Origin: Cinnamomum chago
Taxonomy: Eukaryota > Streptophyta > Magnoliopsida > Laurales > Lauraceae
Assembly: GCA_038049695.1 (NCBI GenBank)
Contig: CP142455.1
Coordinates: 27,999,501 to 28,063,500 of the forward strand
DNA: 64,000 nt
Direction of reading: 5' to 3'
Both the position numbers and the translations under genes were made by a program. Shown here piece by piece: positions 1 through 10,935 of this stretch. The notes beneath the pieces were generated by a model, which made no database searches, was not told the DNA's origin, and worked only from the letters and a program-made list of their open reading frames with translations. Numbering within the stretch: position 1 is the stretch's first letter; each line of letters begins with the position of its first letter.

Positions 1-601
1 TGCCAATAAATGGTCCCGGAAAATAACAAACTAATAACAGGTGCCTCTGATTATCCAGTTACAGGAAGTCAGGAACCTTCTTATACATGAAAGCCATGCA
101 TTAGTGCAAAAGCTTCAGTGTCTCTAGTTCATTGCAAACTCACCCACACTTTCAGGCTGTCCCAGAGGAAAACAGAAGCTCGCCTCTCCTTTTTCAGTTC
201 TTCCAAGGTCGAAGTGAGGATTGGATGATCCATGTTGTTTTCACCGAATGGCCCATGTTTCATGCTGAACTGTTTGCGTGTCCAAATTCAACTCACGTCA
301 CAGTAAACTTGTCAGTAAAATGGGAATTGGAGAACAATCTGAACTCCACACACATTCCGTAAGAAAGAACGAACTGATTCTACACACTATTTAGAAGTGC
401 ATGAAGCCCATCAATGAGTATAGCTGTAATAATGAAACCCATTTCAGCATTCATTGAGAAAATACAATTTGAAACTCAGAATTCCATTAATCAATAACTG
501 AAAACAATAGAAGAACCCATCACCATAATCATCTCTGGAATACTCACACCCTTTACCACATCCCTCTCAATACAACAAATTGCAACAGGTTCAGAAAACC
601 A
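1..601. other. 3' flank of the kinase gene
   Basis: This stretch lies downstream of the kinase stop codon (the gene is on the minus strand), so its right part should be the kinase 3' UTR. I found no convincing poly(A) signal, gene or repeat in it. The open frame at 132-362 has no family resemblance. Confidence 0.5.
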
Positions 602-3600
602 CTAAAAGAAATCGAATTCCAGGTAATTATCTGAATTTTTATGATCAGGAGCAGCAGCAGCTGCCGCTTTCTCACTTGTAGATGGTGCAGGGACAGGGGC
701 TCGCTCCATTTCTACCGGCCTTGGGATCTCTGGTGGGCTGGCACACCGTATCAATGCCCAATTCACACCTTCAAAGAATGGATGCTGCTTTATCTCCGTC
801 GCCCCACGTTTATAGGCCAAACGGTGCTGCGGCTCCTTCACAAGGAGCCCCCTGATCAAATCCCTTGCCTGGAAACTGACCACTGGTGATTCTGGGAACC
901 GAAGCGGCTGACCCACAACATTGAAAAGTGTGTTTCGGTTCCCTGACCCCTTGAAAGGAGTCTTTCCAAACAGAAGCTCATAAAGAAAGATCCCAAAAGT
1001 CCACCAATCAACAGCACTCCCATGGCCTTCGCCCTTGATAATTTCAGGTGCTAAATATTCATGTGTCCCGACAAAGGACATGGAACGAGCTCCAGTAGGC
1101 TCAGCAATGAGCTCAGGCAATGGGCTGACTTGGTTCCCAAGCTCATTCTTTGGTTTCCGGTCTTTCTTGGACTTGCTAGAGAACAACCGTGGTGAGAAGC
1201 ATGTGGGGGCCACCACGCAAGATGGCTGTATGCAGGATGGTGGTTCGATGCAGGCTGGCTGGACACAGTATACAGGGTTCTTCCGTTGTGGATCTGAATC
1301 AAGGGACGAAGACTTAACAAGTGTTGGGCTAACGGCGCAGCGGAGGGAAAGATCAAAGTCGGACAGCATTATATGACCATCTTCCCTGACGAGAACATTC
1401 TCAGGCTTGAGGTCACGATAGATGATACCAAGCATATGCAGGTATTCCAGAGCAAGAAGGACCTCTGCAACATAAAATCTGCATGTCCAGAAAAACAGTA
1501 GCAAAACACTCACATCAAAACCAACATATTTCATTTATTTTTTCCGCATTTATCAGAATGTTGCTCAGAAAGTAATTGGCAGATGTATAGATTGTCAATA
1601 CTGTGTTTGGATGTACCACAATTTCTATCGGTTTGAATATATGGATTTTGGCAGATTATGACATCTTAGCTGTGGAGTGGAGTAGCACAGATATCTGAAA
1701 TCACAATAGGGTTTTCTCCAACTTAATCATTCCAAATTCCAGAGAAACTTCAGCAAATGCCACTGATTTAGAGCAGAAAGGCAGTGTCCCACTCCAACCT
1801 TTAGTGGCTCCTGATCTCAAACCACCTGCAAATCCAGTCACTCCCTACGTGGTTGATGATTGTGATAGCTAGACTTCTTATTCTCATATCTATATGCTAA
1901 TAGCATGAATTAATTAGAAGTGCCTTCTCCGGAGCATAACTTTGTATTATGGGAACCTCTAATTTTCCTTCTTAATCTAGAGAGAGTATTTTTAAATTAA
2001 TGATATGCAGGTTCAGAGGTTGATAAAGGTAGTTCAGCTCTGAACTATAACAGTGACAAACTGCACAGAAGCCTTACTCAAAACAAACTTCATGCACTTA
2101 CCACTAACCAGGAAACAAATTAAAGACACATCTGGGTCAAATAATCAAACCAAACCGCAAATTGCTGGGATATTTAGCTAAAAAGACAGCCACACAGCCG
2201 AGAGTTGGTGCATCAGAGATGTCACGACCAGATTGGAAAGGACTTTCTTCTTAGAATTAATAAATTCAAAATAACTAAGGTTAACTGAAAAACATGCCAG
2301 AACTGATTTGGAGAGAAAAGTAAGTTGCTCACCTGAGCAAACTTCGGACATCTACATGCAGCATTAGGCTCCACTTGGTTAAGGAATTTTAGAGAATGGA
2401 ATGGAACTGCACAGCAGGGACAATCATTTTATCACAGGTAAGCCTAATTCCATTCCAAAATTCCTGTATCATCAATCAAACAGACCCTTAGCAAGCTAAA
2501 ACTCTTTTCCATTGGTAACATGACTCAAATCTGCAGCCTTGTGGTTGAGACAGGCTGACAGTAGCACCTTCGAACTGTACCATGGGCCCTTGTCAGGTAT
2601 AGCATATAAGCTAAGGGCCTGTTTGCTTGTACAGAATTGAATACATAGGAACTCAAGGTCAAATAGGCTCCAACAAATGATTATTAAAAAGGTGAGCAGG
2701 ACGGATACAAGGAAGAGATGTAGATGGGACCTTGACTTCCCTAGGATTCGGATTACAAGGGTGATGACTGGGATTCATTTCCAATCTCCCGTTGATTCAT
2801 TTTCCATTGAAGGGAGGATAATTTGATGGTCATTTCCGGACATTCAACTTTGCTTCTTCATTTTTAACCAGTTTCAGAAATACAAATCTTAGAATTGTTA
2901 GGAATTCACTGGCATGAAAGAAATGGGCCTCTAGGGTCCGTTTGATTGCAAGAACTTGGGGGAGTCATAGGGAGCATTCCAAGATCCACAAAATTCCTTT
3001 CAGGAATTTTGCCAGTCAACTACTTAAATGTCAATCTGAAAAAATCAATCTGCTTACCAGAATTCTAGGATTTCCAAAGGATATTTCAGTCATTTTGATG
3101 TAAAATACTCCTACACCCAGAAATTGCATAGGGTTGCACTGTTGGGAAGCAACTATTTCTCATATTTGGGAAGCACAAGGATTGGAGCTTGAGTAATGAG
3201 TAGTGATTGAGCAATGTGAAATTAAGTCAAAGGATTAGTGCTTATTGAAAGCTCTAAAATAATGTGTATTCAGCTGTAGCTCAACTAGTTAGGAACAACA
3301 AACGCCCCCTAGGGAACGAGAGTGAGTGAGTTCCAGTCCTTTCAAGCCAAAAACAATAATAATAAATATGTAAATAAATAAATAAATAAATAATATTAAT
3401 ATTAATAATAATAATAATAATAATAATGTCAGCACATTGAAGACATTCCTCGCAAAATTAAGAGGGTTCCATAAGTGACCATCCTGACTTGGGGCAGAAA
3501 TCCGAAAGTCCAAATTTATGACTCAAGTCTCATGGTCTGCAATTGTGGGTCAAATTTGACAAGTTCATGAGAACGTTACTACTATGTCCACTTCTAATAA

Positions 3601-6600
3601 CATGCTAGACCTAAATAATCTGTGTATAAAAGTAACAGTTACAGAATATAAAATTACCACCATGCCATCTTCTGATAAGCTATTTCAATAAACAAAAATC
3701 TTCTCAGAAATAACAATTTTGAAAACCTGTATGCATAAATATTAAAATATGCATTCAGCACTAGTATCTTATAAATTGGTTGGTCTACATGAGGTTCAAA
3801 AATGAAAACGAATCTGTTCAATCTAATCCAAAAACTACAGAAAATAAGTATCAAACTATCAAGCTAATAGAAGCACGAATTATTTGAATGAACCACTTCA
3901 GAATTTTACCTTAGTGAGAAACTAAGATGGAACAGGAAGTACTTAGGGATCTTAATAATAAACTTGGGAAAATGGCAGATGTGAGGATCCAGTGGGTTTA
4001 AAGAAATGTGGATCATCTATTTGGCCAATGGATAAACACAATAACCAGCACCATAGAAGCTCATCTATATGCAGTTTGGATTCGTGGTTTCTACTTTCTC
4101 ACTCATCCATTCTTAAGGCTAAGTTCCTTTTCAACCCCACAACCTAACATGTCACTTCTAACTACTTCCCCCCTATAAGTCCATTGGCCTCCCCCTTCCC
4201 CTAATACATTGCAACAGTTCAAATATTCATACAGGATCTGTTTCTGGTCTTCAAAGAACATGCCTAAATAATCATGTGTCATTCCTTTAATTTCCCTTGG
4301 ATTGCAGCCACCATAGACTCTCTAATTCACTAATTCGTGACTCTATCCTTTCTAGTTACTCCACATTTCAATTTTAGATATTTTTTAACCAACAGCTACA
4401 TAAACAGGTCTTCAGTTTTGCCCCTTCTAATTGAGAGCAGAATCCAGGGCTACTACTTGTGTTTGTTCCCAACAGTTACTTCTTGCTGAGTACAGGGATT
4501 ATCGAATCAATAGATAAGTACAAATGCATCTCAAGTAGTTGTAATAAAACCTTAACCCTCTTTCGCTTTTCTGGAAATATAACATAAAGCAATTGTTGAT
4601 CCGTTAGACCATAAAGAAAATGCAGTTTTCATTTTTATTCTAGACAAAATACAATATTGAGATATTTTCTCAGAATATGATTCTGCGTCTCAGCTACACG
4701 CACTTTTTTTTTTTTTTTTTGCTGATCTAAAGGCAAAGTAACATTTCTATTTAAAATTTAGCATGAAAATCTTGCAGAATGACACGTGAATGAACAAGTT
4801 CCCTCATCTATAGGACCTAGTCTGCCAGAGATGGCCAAATAGACACAATAAAACTATATCCAAACAGAAGTCACCAAACAATTAACAAGTTCCTAATTAC
4901 AGACCCTACACTATGAGAATTAGTCTAATTAAAGACAAGGAATACATATACAAACAAAAGTAACCGACAGAATGAACAGATCATATATGAAAATACATGT
5001 CTATTTCATACATTCCTTTCGTAGAGAATAAACAAATTATCAGCAAACCCGCTATCCAAATCCATGGTTAAAAGCCTCTAATCAAACAATAGATGTTTAA
5101 AACTAGATTCTAAGCAGTCAAAAGAATAAAGAAAAAAATGCACACAAATTGAAATATTTCTCAATCAAATATCCCATCAGTTTGCATCAAATACCACATC
5201 AGTTTGCTAATCCACCAGTAGCTCAGTGATGAGGCACCTACCCTCGACAGAAACAACCAGGGACCGATTCCTGGTTGTAGTGCTGATGGTGAGGGACTTG
5301 GGTAGGGTGTGCCTGTGGATATGTAAGTATTAATAAAAACAAGTGTCAATGTCTCCTCAATACACTAAATTTAAAATAAAAAAATTGTAATAAAAATAGA
5401 ACGAAAAAGAAGAAGAAAAAAACGAGTATCAGCTTCCTAACTTGTGAAAAAAAAAATCACACTAAAACTGAGCCAGGGATTGTTGGAGCACATATCTCAA
5501 AAAAGGATGGATTAGTATCTCACTAATAGCATCTTATTCCTTAGTGATTAGGATCTTTACAGACTACTAAAGAAAACAATAAAAGCAAGCGGAACATGTG
5601 CTGAAAGAGAACACATACAAGTATAAGTGAGCAATTAATTATACCAACCGCACATTTGAAACCAGTTTTAGGCCATCTAATTCATTCACAAAGGATTCCA
5701 ATACATGGAATATACACCAAAAATCTCCATCATGGGATGCCCCTTACTTGCTCCTCATTAAATATGGAACACAGGCCGATATTGTCCATTTTCATAGGGG
5801 AAGCTACGATGATCTGATTGGGGAGACATTGGAGCACTTCCATCCCATATAAAGGGATCCATGTAAATCTATGGAATTAACGCTAAAAGGTTGTTCCTTT
5901 CAATCAAACATTGTACATACCTCCTTAGCAAAGTGCTGAAACATGGATAACAATGTTGTCCTTCCTTTTTGGAAATATTAGATGGAAAAAAAATGTTGAA
6001 TGTTGAATCAGATAAAAATAGAAGGGAAAAGACAAAGATGCAGGATCATACTTCACAGCTTGCTCAGTAAAATGCTTCCCTGGCTGCCTTTGCCTAAGGG
6101 TGTGCAAGTCTCCTCCTGGGCAGAACTCCATCACCAAACACGAGAACTTGTCAGTTTCAAAATGCGTATACAATGTCGGAAGAAATGGGTGGTCAAGAGA
6201 TTGCAATATCTCTCTTTCTGTCTGAGCTCTGAGTAGCTTCTTACGACCAGCAAGTGAACCTTTGTCCATAACCTTCATAGCAAAATAGCTCTTGGTCCCA
6301 CTCAGCTCTGAGAGGTACACACTCCCAATATCTCCACATCCCAATCTCTTCAGTAACCGGAAATGGCTCAGGCCTAGAACTCCATCTCTCACCCGGACTG
6401 CTTGGATGGCTTCCCATCTCGAGTCATTTGCCTTGTGAGGCTTGTTGATACTGCTGCTTATGCTGCTACATGTGCTCTCATCACTCACATCACTGCCTGT
6501 ACTACCCCGATAGATGCTGCTCTTTCCGCTCTCAACAAGATCAGCGCGGTCACTGATTTTCGCACTACCACTGGTCTTAGCAAGACTACTGGTCCCATCG

Positions 6601-7025
6601 CTAACATTAGCAGATGCAATGCTATCCTTTAGACTGTTACAATCAGCTGTTTTATTTTCTCGATCTTCACCACCTCCTAAAGCGCTCAATGTCTCATTTA
6701 TTTGATGTTTTTCTTCAGCATCTGCATGCTGGACGGGTTGTTTATGATCTTCTGATGAACAATTCAAATTAGTAGAATTTAAAGCATCCGCAGATTTTGT
6801 AGTGGCCTTATCAGATGTTTGGTCCCCTGAAACTTCTGTAGTTATCTTCTTTGGCACAGGTGGAAGAGGTGATCTTGGCAGATTTTTCGGGGTAGCAAAT
6901 GCTGATTTGCTTGCCTTAGAAACAGGCAAAGGTGAAGGCTTGCGAGAGTTTGACTCTACTGTTTGAGCAGCAGATGTTTTCTGCTGGTGATCTGAAAAAG
7001 CTCTAGAACTATTCTTTGAAGCCAT
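602..7025 (-). CDS. AGC-VIII serine/threonine protein kinase, D6PK/G11A type (complete, two coding exons)
   Basis: Coding exons are 7025-6052 and 1478-602; joined they give 616 aa. The junction splits one Lys codon (K325), with a GT donor at 6051-6050 and an AG acceptor at 1480-1479. Residues 1-220 are a Ser/Lys/Pro-rich, low-complexity N-terminal region. The kinase domain starts near 222: glycine loop GCGDIG (229-234), AMK lysine K251, alpha-C E270, catalytic YRDLKPEN (D347), then SDFD (365-367), the DFG-to-DFD change that marks plant AGC-VIII kinases. An insertion of about 80 residues (373-455) before [12 protein letters not shown] holds Cys-Pro repeats and a basic KSKKDRK run. In D6PK a basic stretch in this insertion binds plasma-membrane phospholipids (family knowledge). 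S459 is the likely PDK1 site in the activation loop. The protein ends EFDFF, an FxxF PDK1-docking motif. Known family members phosphorylate PIN auxin exporters; that role here is inferred. The start ATG at 7025 fits the usual MAS- N-terminus. Confidence 0.95.
2367..2487. mobile_element. Tourist-like MITE (PIF/Harbinger type) in the kinase intron
   Basis: A 121 bp element flanked by TTA at 2364-2366 and 2488-2490. The left end reads GGCTCCACTTGGTTAAGGAA and the right end, reverse complemented, GGGTCTGTTTGATTGATGA; both continue into AGGAATTTT-like and GAATGG motifs. A 3 bp TTA duplication with inverted ends is the Tourist/Harbinger hallmark. The ends are imperfect, so it is not young. Confidence 0.6.
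3275..3430 (+). mobile_element. tRNA-derived SINE (family A) with AAT-rich tail
   Basis: It begins TGTAGCTCAACTAGTTAGG, a pol III A-box-like start, followed about 50 bp later by GAGTTCCAGTCC (B-box-like), then a simple tail of AATA/AAT units. A second copy in the opposite orientation at 22534-22428 matches along its length (TGTAGCTCAGTTGGG..., CACCAAACGACCCC, GTGAGTTTGAGTC, AAT tail). Two independent copies support a real family. Confidence 0.6.
3353..3427. repeat. AAT/AAAT microsatellite
   Basis: Runs of AAT, AAAT and ATT units. They form the 3' tail of the SINE at 3275, as expected for a tail that expanded after insertion. Confidence 0.9.
4704..4720. repeat. poly-T run (17 T)
   Basis: A homopolymer in the kinase intron. 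It could be the A-tail of an old minus-strand retroposon, but no body is recognisable next to it. Confidence 0.8.
5212..5345 (+). mobile_element. tRNA-derived SINE candidate (family B)
   Basis: The head GTAGCTCAGTGATGAGG resembles an A-box and GGGACCGATTCC resembles a B-box, about 55 bp apart. Related heads with GATTGATCC occur at 46241-46375 and 54960-55085. The tail is A-rich (AATAAAAACAAG). Confidence 0.5.
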
Positions 7026-7183
7026 TGATATAGAAATAAACTTTTTGGATAGATAGAAGTAATCAAACCCATTACTCAGTCCCCAGTTTCAAATGCACAA
7101 TCCTCTATTCCACCCTTACGTAAAACACCCAGGGTCTGCTTCTCCATCACCAGCATTTCAATTTATGGCTTCTAAGCTAACCT
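7026..7183 (-). other. 5' UTR, second exon part of the kinase gene
   Basis: Immediately upstream of the ATG. On the minus strand a pyrimidine-bearing acceptor ending ATTGCAG is followed by AGG at 7183, giving a 158 bp leader. No upstream coding potential continues into it. Confidence 0.6.
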
Positions 7184-8499
7184 CTGCAATTACATAAAAT
7201 TAACACTATCAACAAAACCAAAACCTCATTAAGATAACCGTTTTGGCTCAAAACACATCATGCGATCTTAATAGCAATTTCATTCATGACAATCAAATAA
7301 GATTATGTTCATAGAAGGGGGAGAGAGGGGAAAAAAATCCTTGATACTTTAACTTCAAATATACAGAACCAATGGAATCACATAACAACATCAAAACAAC
7401 AATATCCAACACAAAAGAAGATCAAAGAACAGCAGAAATAACAAAGAAACAAATGAAATCTCATCATAGAACACAAGTTAAAACAAAAACAAAGATCCAA
7501 AACTTCAATTGGATTCAAACACCACAAAAACATGCTCATACAGATCAAAATACAATCCTTCAGTGATATACAGTGATCAAAACTTAAACCACCAAAAAAA
7601 CAAAATTAAAAGAAAAAAAAATAAAGAAAGGGATGCAACCCTAGTAACTGCATGAATACCTTGATCAAGTGCTTTTTCCATTAAACCCTAGACCAAACCA
7701 TCAACAAAAGGAAGATTGAAGAACAGGTAGTCAAATAGATCAACAAGCAATCTTTCTAAGCAACCAGAGACAAAACCCAAAACCTAACCTTTATCAACAG
7801 TCTCTGCAACAAAAAGGATTCATCAAGTGATAATCATATTGATCAACATAAAAACACAGCCCTCAAAAAGGGATACCAACCAAATCCCAACTTGAAATAA
7901 CAGATATTTTCAACACCTACAACATTCAGTAACTAATATGACCAAATCCCATCTTTCAACAACAGGGAATAAAACTAAAACCCAGCTGAAAAATAATTAA
8001 AAAAAAAAACCCAACAGATTTATATCACACAAGGATGAATTAACTGAAGATGGCATCTACCTAGATCAAAATGAAATCTTTCCCAGATTTTTGTAAAAGA
8101 AATCCCATCTTTGTACAAAAAACAGGGGCAGAACCCAGATTTTTCCACAATAAAAGGATTCAAGGATTAAAACAAAATCCCTCCTTTACAAAAAAAAAAA
8201 AAAAGGGGGGTTATTGGAGAAAAAACATGGATCCAACCATAAAGAAAAGAAATGCAATCCAACAGACATTGATCAGAATATATTTCCCTCAATCTCTCAA
8301 CAACCCCAAAAGAGCCAAAGGCAAAAGAACCAAAACTTATATGCCAAAACAAGAAGCTAGAGACGATGAACACAGATACGTTCCATTATCCAAAGGGAAA
8401 ACGCAGCAGATCCGACCCCCACCAGGACCCCAGTTGCAGGAAACAGGAAAAGAAGAAACCCACCAAAAAGCAACAGGAAAAAGAAGCTCAAAAGAATAC
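7184..8499 (-). other. 5' UTR intron of the kinase gene (predicted)
   Basis: Donor GTATTC at 8499 after TTTCAAGTCAG, acceptor ATTGCAG ending at 7184; about 1.3 kb and T-rich on the transcribed strand. Leader introns of this kind are common in plant genes and often raise expression. The open frame 8071-8508 inside it is low-complexity and not coding. Confidence 0.55.
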
Positions 8500-8620
8500 C
8501 TGACTTGAAAGATCTGAACTTTAGGGTTTTCCTTTAGCTCTCAGAGAGAGAAAGAGAGAGAGTAAAAGAGGAGTGATAGAAGACAGAGAGAGAGGAAAAG
8601 AGAAGAGATGGGAGAGAGTT
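8500..8620 (-). promoter_or_regulatory. CT-rich first 5' UTR exon and transcription start region of the kinase
   Basis: On the minus strand this is a dense CTCTCTTT pyrimidine tract (GA-rich on plus, 8538-8615) ending at the donor at 8499. Pyrimidine patches of this type are typical of plant core promoters and leaders. The exact start site is not visible and I could not assign a TATA box. Confidence 0.45.
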
Positions 8621-9112
8621 ACAAAGTGAAGATGGGCGTCTGTCGGGTACTCGGGTTATTACAGGAGAAAAGGATCCCACAGCTAATATTTGGTTTTCCA
8701 AGAGTGGGGCCAACTTTACCTTGATCTCATGGAACATGCTCCTCTTGATATCGAACTTGCCTAAACTTCTATTTTTAATGAGAGTGACATGAACGTTGGA
8801 TTGCCAAATTTTCGTTTTTGGCAACCAGATTTTGTGAGGAAAAGATTTTGATAAATCTACATTTAACAATAGTAAATCTTCAATGATTTTGATAAAGAAA
8901 ATGAGGATTTTCAAGTCCAACACCTCTCCAGCAGGATTTGAAAATCCTCGCTTTTACAAATTTACACACCAAAATCAATATTTCCCTGTTATATGCAATG
9001 ATATTGATGGAAAATCCTCAACTTCATAAATTTTCGGTGAGAGATCTTTGTCCCTGAGGTAGTGAGGAATCCTCAAGTCTATAGGTTCCCCACCTTTTGA
9101 TGTGCTTTTGGG
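8621..9112. other. Upstream region of the kinase gene
   Basis: Probable proximal promoter. I saw no repeat, gene or clearly assignable motif. Confidence 0.4.
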
Positions 9113-9290
9113 TTTTTTTTTTTTTTTTTATATCGGAGGGAGTACAAACCCTTTGAACCGGAGTAATCCCTTCGGGTCCAGGGGGAGTTAGGGTAAATCC
9201 ACTGTAGCCCCAATGTGGTACCATAGTTTTAAACCATCAACTTCATAAAGCAAACCGCAATCCTAAACCAACTGAGCTATCCTTTAGGTT
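9113..9290 (-). mobile_element. tRNA-like SINE with 17 nt A-tail
   Basis: Read on the minus strand it starts GGATAGCTCAGTTGGTTTAGG (A-box-like), has CTCCGGTTCAAAGGG (B-box-like) near its end and finishes in 17 A (T17 at 9113-9129). The two boxes are further apart than in a tRNA, so the internal part is diverged or rearranged. Confidence 0.5.
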
Positions 9291-9485
9291 TAAATATTCT
9301 CTTGTAGTTACTTAAACAATGGCCAAACCTATTCTTAGCTTGGATGAGACTCACTAGTAATCCATAATGCTTCAACATGTTTTCAATTGGGCAAAAGAAT
9401 GTTTTACAGGGTTTGCGGTTGTTCAAGTTTTAGCCATTAAACCACGGTGAGTGTCAAATTTTCTATTATATACATATATATATAT

Positions 9486-9637
9486 GGGAGATGATCCTAT
9501 GAGAGATATCTCTCACCTCAAATAAGAGATTGGGTGTGGGCCCTCACATCCATATCCAATGCCAACAACTTAAATATGAGGCCCCCAGCCTTATCTCTCA
9601 TATAAGGTGAGAGATAATTCTCATATGAGCATCTCCC
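9486..9637. mobile_element. 152 bp hairpin MITE inserted in a TA repeat
   Basis: Ends match as inverted repeats of about 45 bp: GGGAGATGATCCTATGAGAG at the left, and GGGAGATGCTCATATGAGAA from the right end read in reverse complement, both continuing into ATCTCTCACCT. Flanks on both sides are TATATA (9469-9485 and 9638-9659), so the target duplication cannot be sized; 8-9 bp would fit hAT or Mutator. Confidence 0.75.
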
Positions 9638-9719
9638 TATATATATATACATATATATAATGAAAGGGATTAGTTTGAAATTTTGATTTCGACCAACTTC
9701 AATTAATTTAGATTGCATG

Positions 9720-10168
9720 GTAATGGGTTAGGTCAGGTTCATGTTTAGGCCAACCCAAACCCACTCCAAATAGCATTGTCTCTACCCAATACCCGACCCA
9801 CCCCATCATGGACTATGCCAACTCACTTTTGAGCAGTGCTCAGATTTATAATCTAGGCCCATTTAATATTTGGGTTGGGCAAGAACTGAGTGATAGGAAA
9901 CTCGGCCCGACTTGGTCCGAAAGGATTGCATGTTATTTAGTGATAATTTGTCTAAACAATTGCTACAAAGCTCGTGCAATTTGTAAAAAGGCCCAGTCCA
10001 ACCCAGCTTAGCCTGGCTTGGTTAACTAAATAGGCAGTCTTATCACTTATGCCTAAAGTTTACAGCTAGCCCAATCGGGCTTGAGCCAAATAATGGTCTG
10101 TGTTTCTAAAGGTGGGTCAAGCCTGGACTTGCCTCAACTTGGCCCGGCCCCGCCCATCAACACCCCTA
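9720..10168. mobile_element. hAT-like MITE remnant rich in ACCC/GGGT motifs
   Basis: Many short CCAACCC, GGGTTGG and GGCCCG motifs. The right end reads CATCAACACCCCTA, the reverse complement of the TAGGGGTG-type end seen on other elements here. The left end and target duplication were not found. Confidence 0.35.
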
Positions 10169-10621
10169 GGAGCAAGTCGGGTCTCCAATTTCCAAATGGG
10201 TTATTTTCTATTAATTTTAAAATTTAAAAACAAAACACTCATGTTTTCAATGATAATTATACTAATGACCTAAAAATGGTATACACTGGCTTGTGCTTCT
10301 ATCCCTTTGCATTAAAAGATATATAAAGTAATATAGAAGCGAAAGGTAATCGGAATAGGGAAGTCAAACAAATCCAATACCCTAGCCTGCACCAAACTAG
10401 AATTTAGTGGCAGTCTAGAAACTCATACCCGCTCAAAACCGAACCAACTCACTACTAAACCCACCCCTAATAGAAACACGTCGATGTGGGTCCCCATTTA
10501 AATCCGACCTATTGTCATCCTTATTTACATGAGTAGTTTGGAGAAACAAATGCTCTCAATCACAAAAAATACAATACCCTCAAACAAATTACTAAAATTG
10601 TATTTATTTTTATTTTAATGC
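10169..10621. other. Intergenic, AT-rich
   Basis: No gene or repeat recognised. Confidence 0.4.
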
Positions 10622-10935
10622 TAGGGTTTTCATCTAATTAATGTTGTCACAAGTGATATTAAAGTTCTTATCTCTTCAAGTCTTTTCCTTTCAAAGAAGT
10701 GATTTTTTGCATGAAATCAAGAGATAGAAGGCAAAACAATTAGGAAAGATAATCACTCTATATTTGTAAGGGTTTTCATCTAATCCTTATTAAAGATTTT
10801 GTATGTTATTATTTGATTTATATGTGGGTGATGTTAAGTTCTAATCTCTTCAAGCCTTTTGCTTTCATGCGGGTGATGCTCTGCATAAAATCAAGAGACA
10901 AAGTGTCAAGCATTCAAGAAAGACAATCATAAAAT
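10622..10935. repeat. Diverged tandem duplication, about 150 bp unit
   Basis: Two consecutive blocks share AGGGTTTTCATCTAAT, TCTCTTCAAG, CTTTCA, GCAT.AAATCAAGAGA and AAGA.AATCA in the same order. They are old and of unknown origin. Confidence 0.5.

Larger units (their letters stand above)
1479..6051 (-). other. 4.6 kb intron between the kinase coding exons
   Basis: The intron falls just before the conserved [14 protein letters not shown] helix, at the position usual for this kinase family. It is AT-rich and contains a short MITE (2367-2487), two tRNA-derived SINE candidates (3275-3430 and 5212-5345), an AAT/AAAT microsatellite and a poly-T run. I saw no coding sequence in the remainder. Confidence 0.85.

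Noticed and set aside
1035-1376. Open frames antisense to the kinase exon
   Set aside because: Shadows of the kinase coding strand, which is strongly supported by domain content.
2617-2950. Possible second Tourist-like MITE starting TAAGGGCCTGTTTGC
   Set aside because: The similar word at 2936 is in direct, not inverted, orientation and no matching right end was found.
8071-8508. 145-codon plus-strand open frame
   Set aside because: It lies within the predicted 5' UTR intron of the kinase, is Lys/Gln-rich low-complexity sequence, and matches no family.
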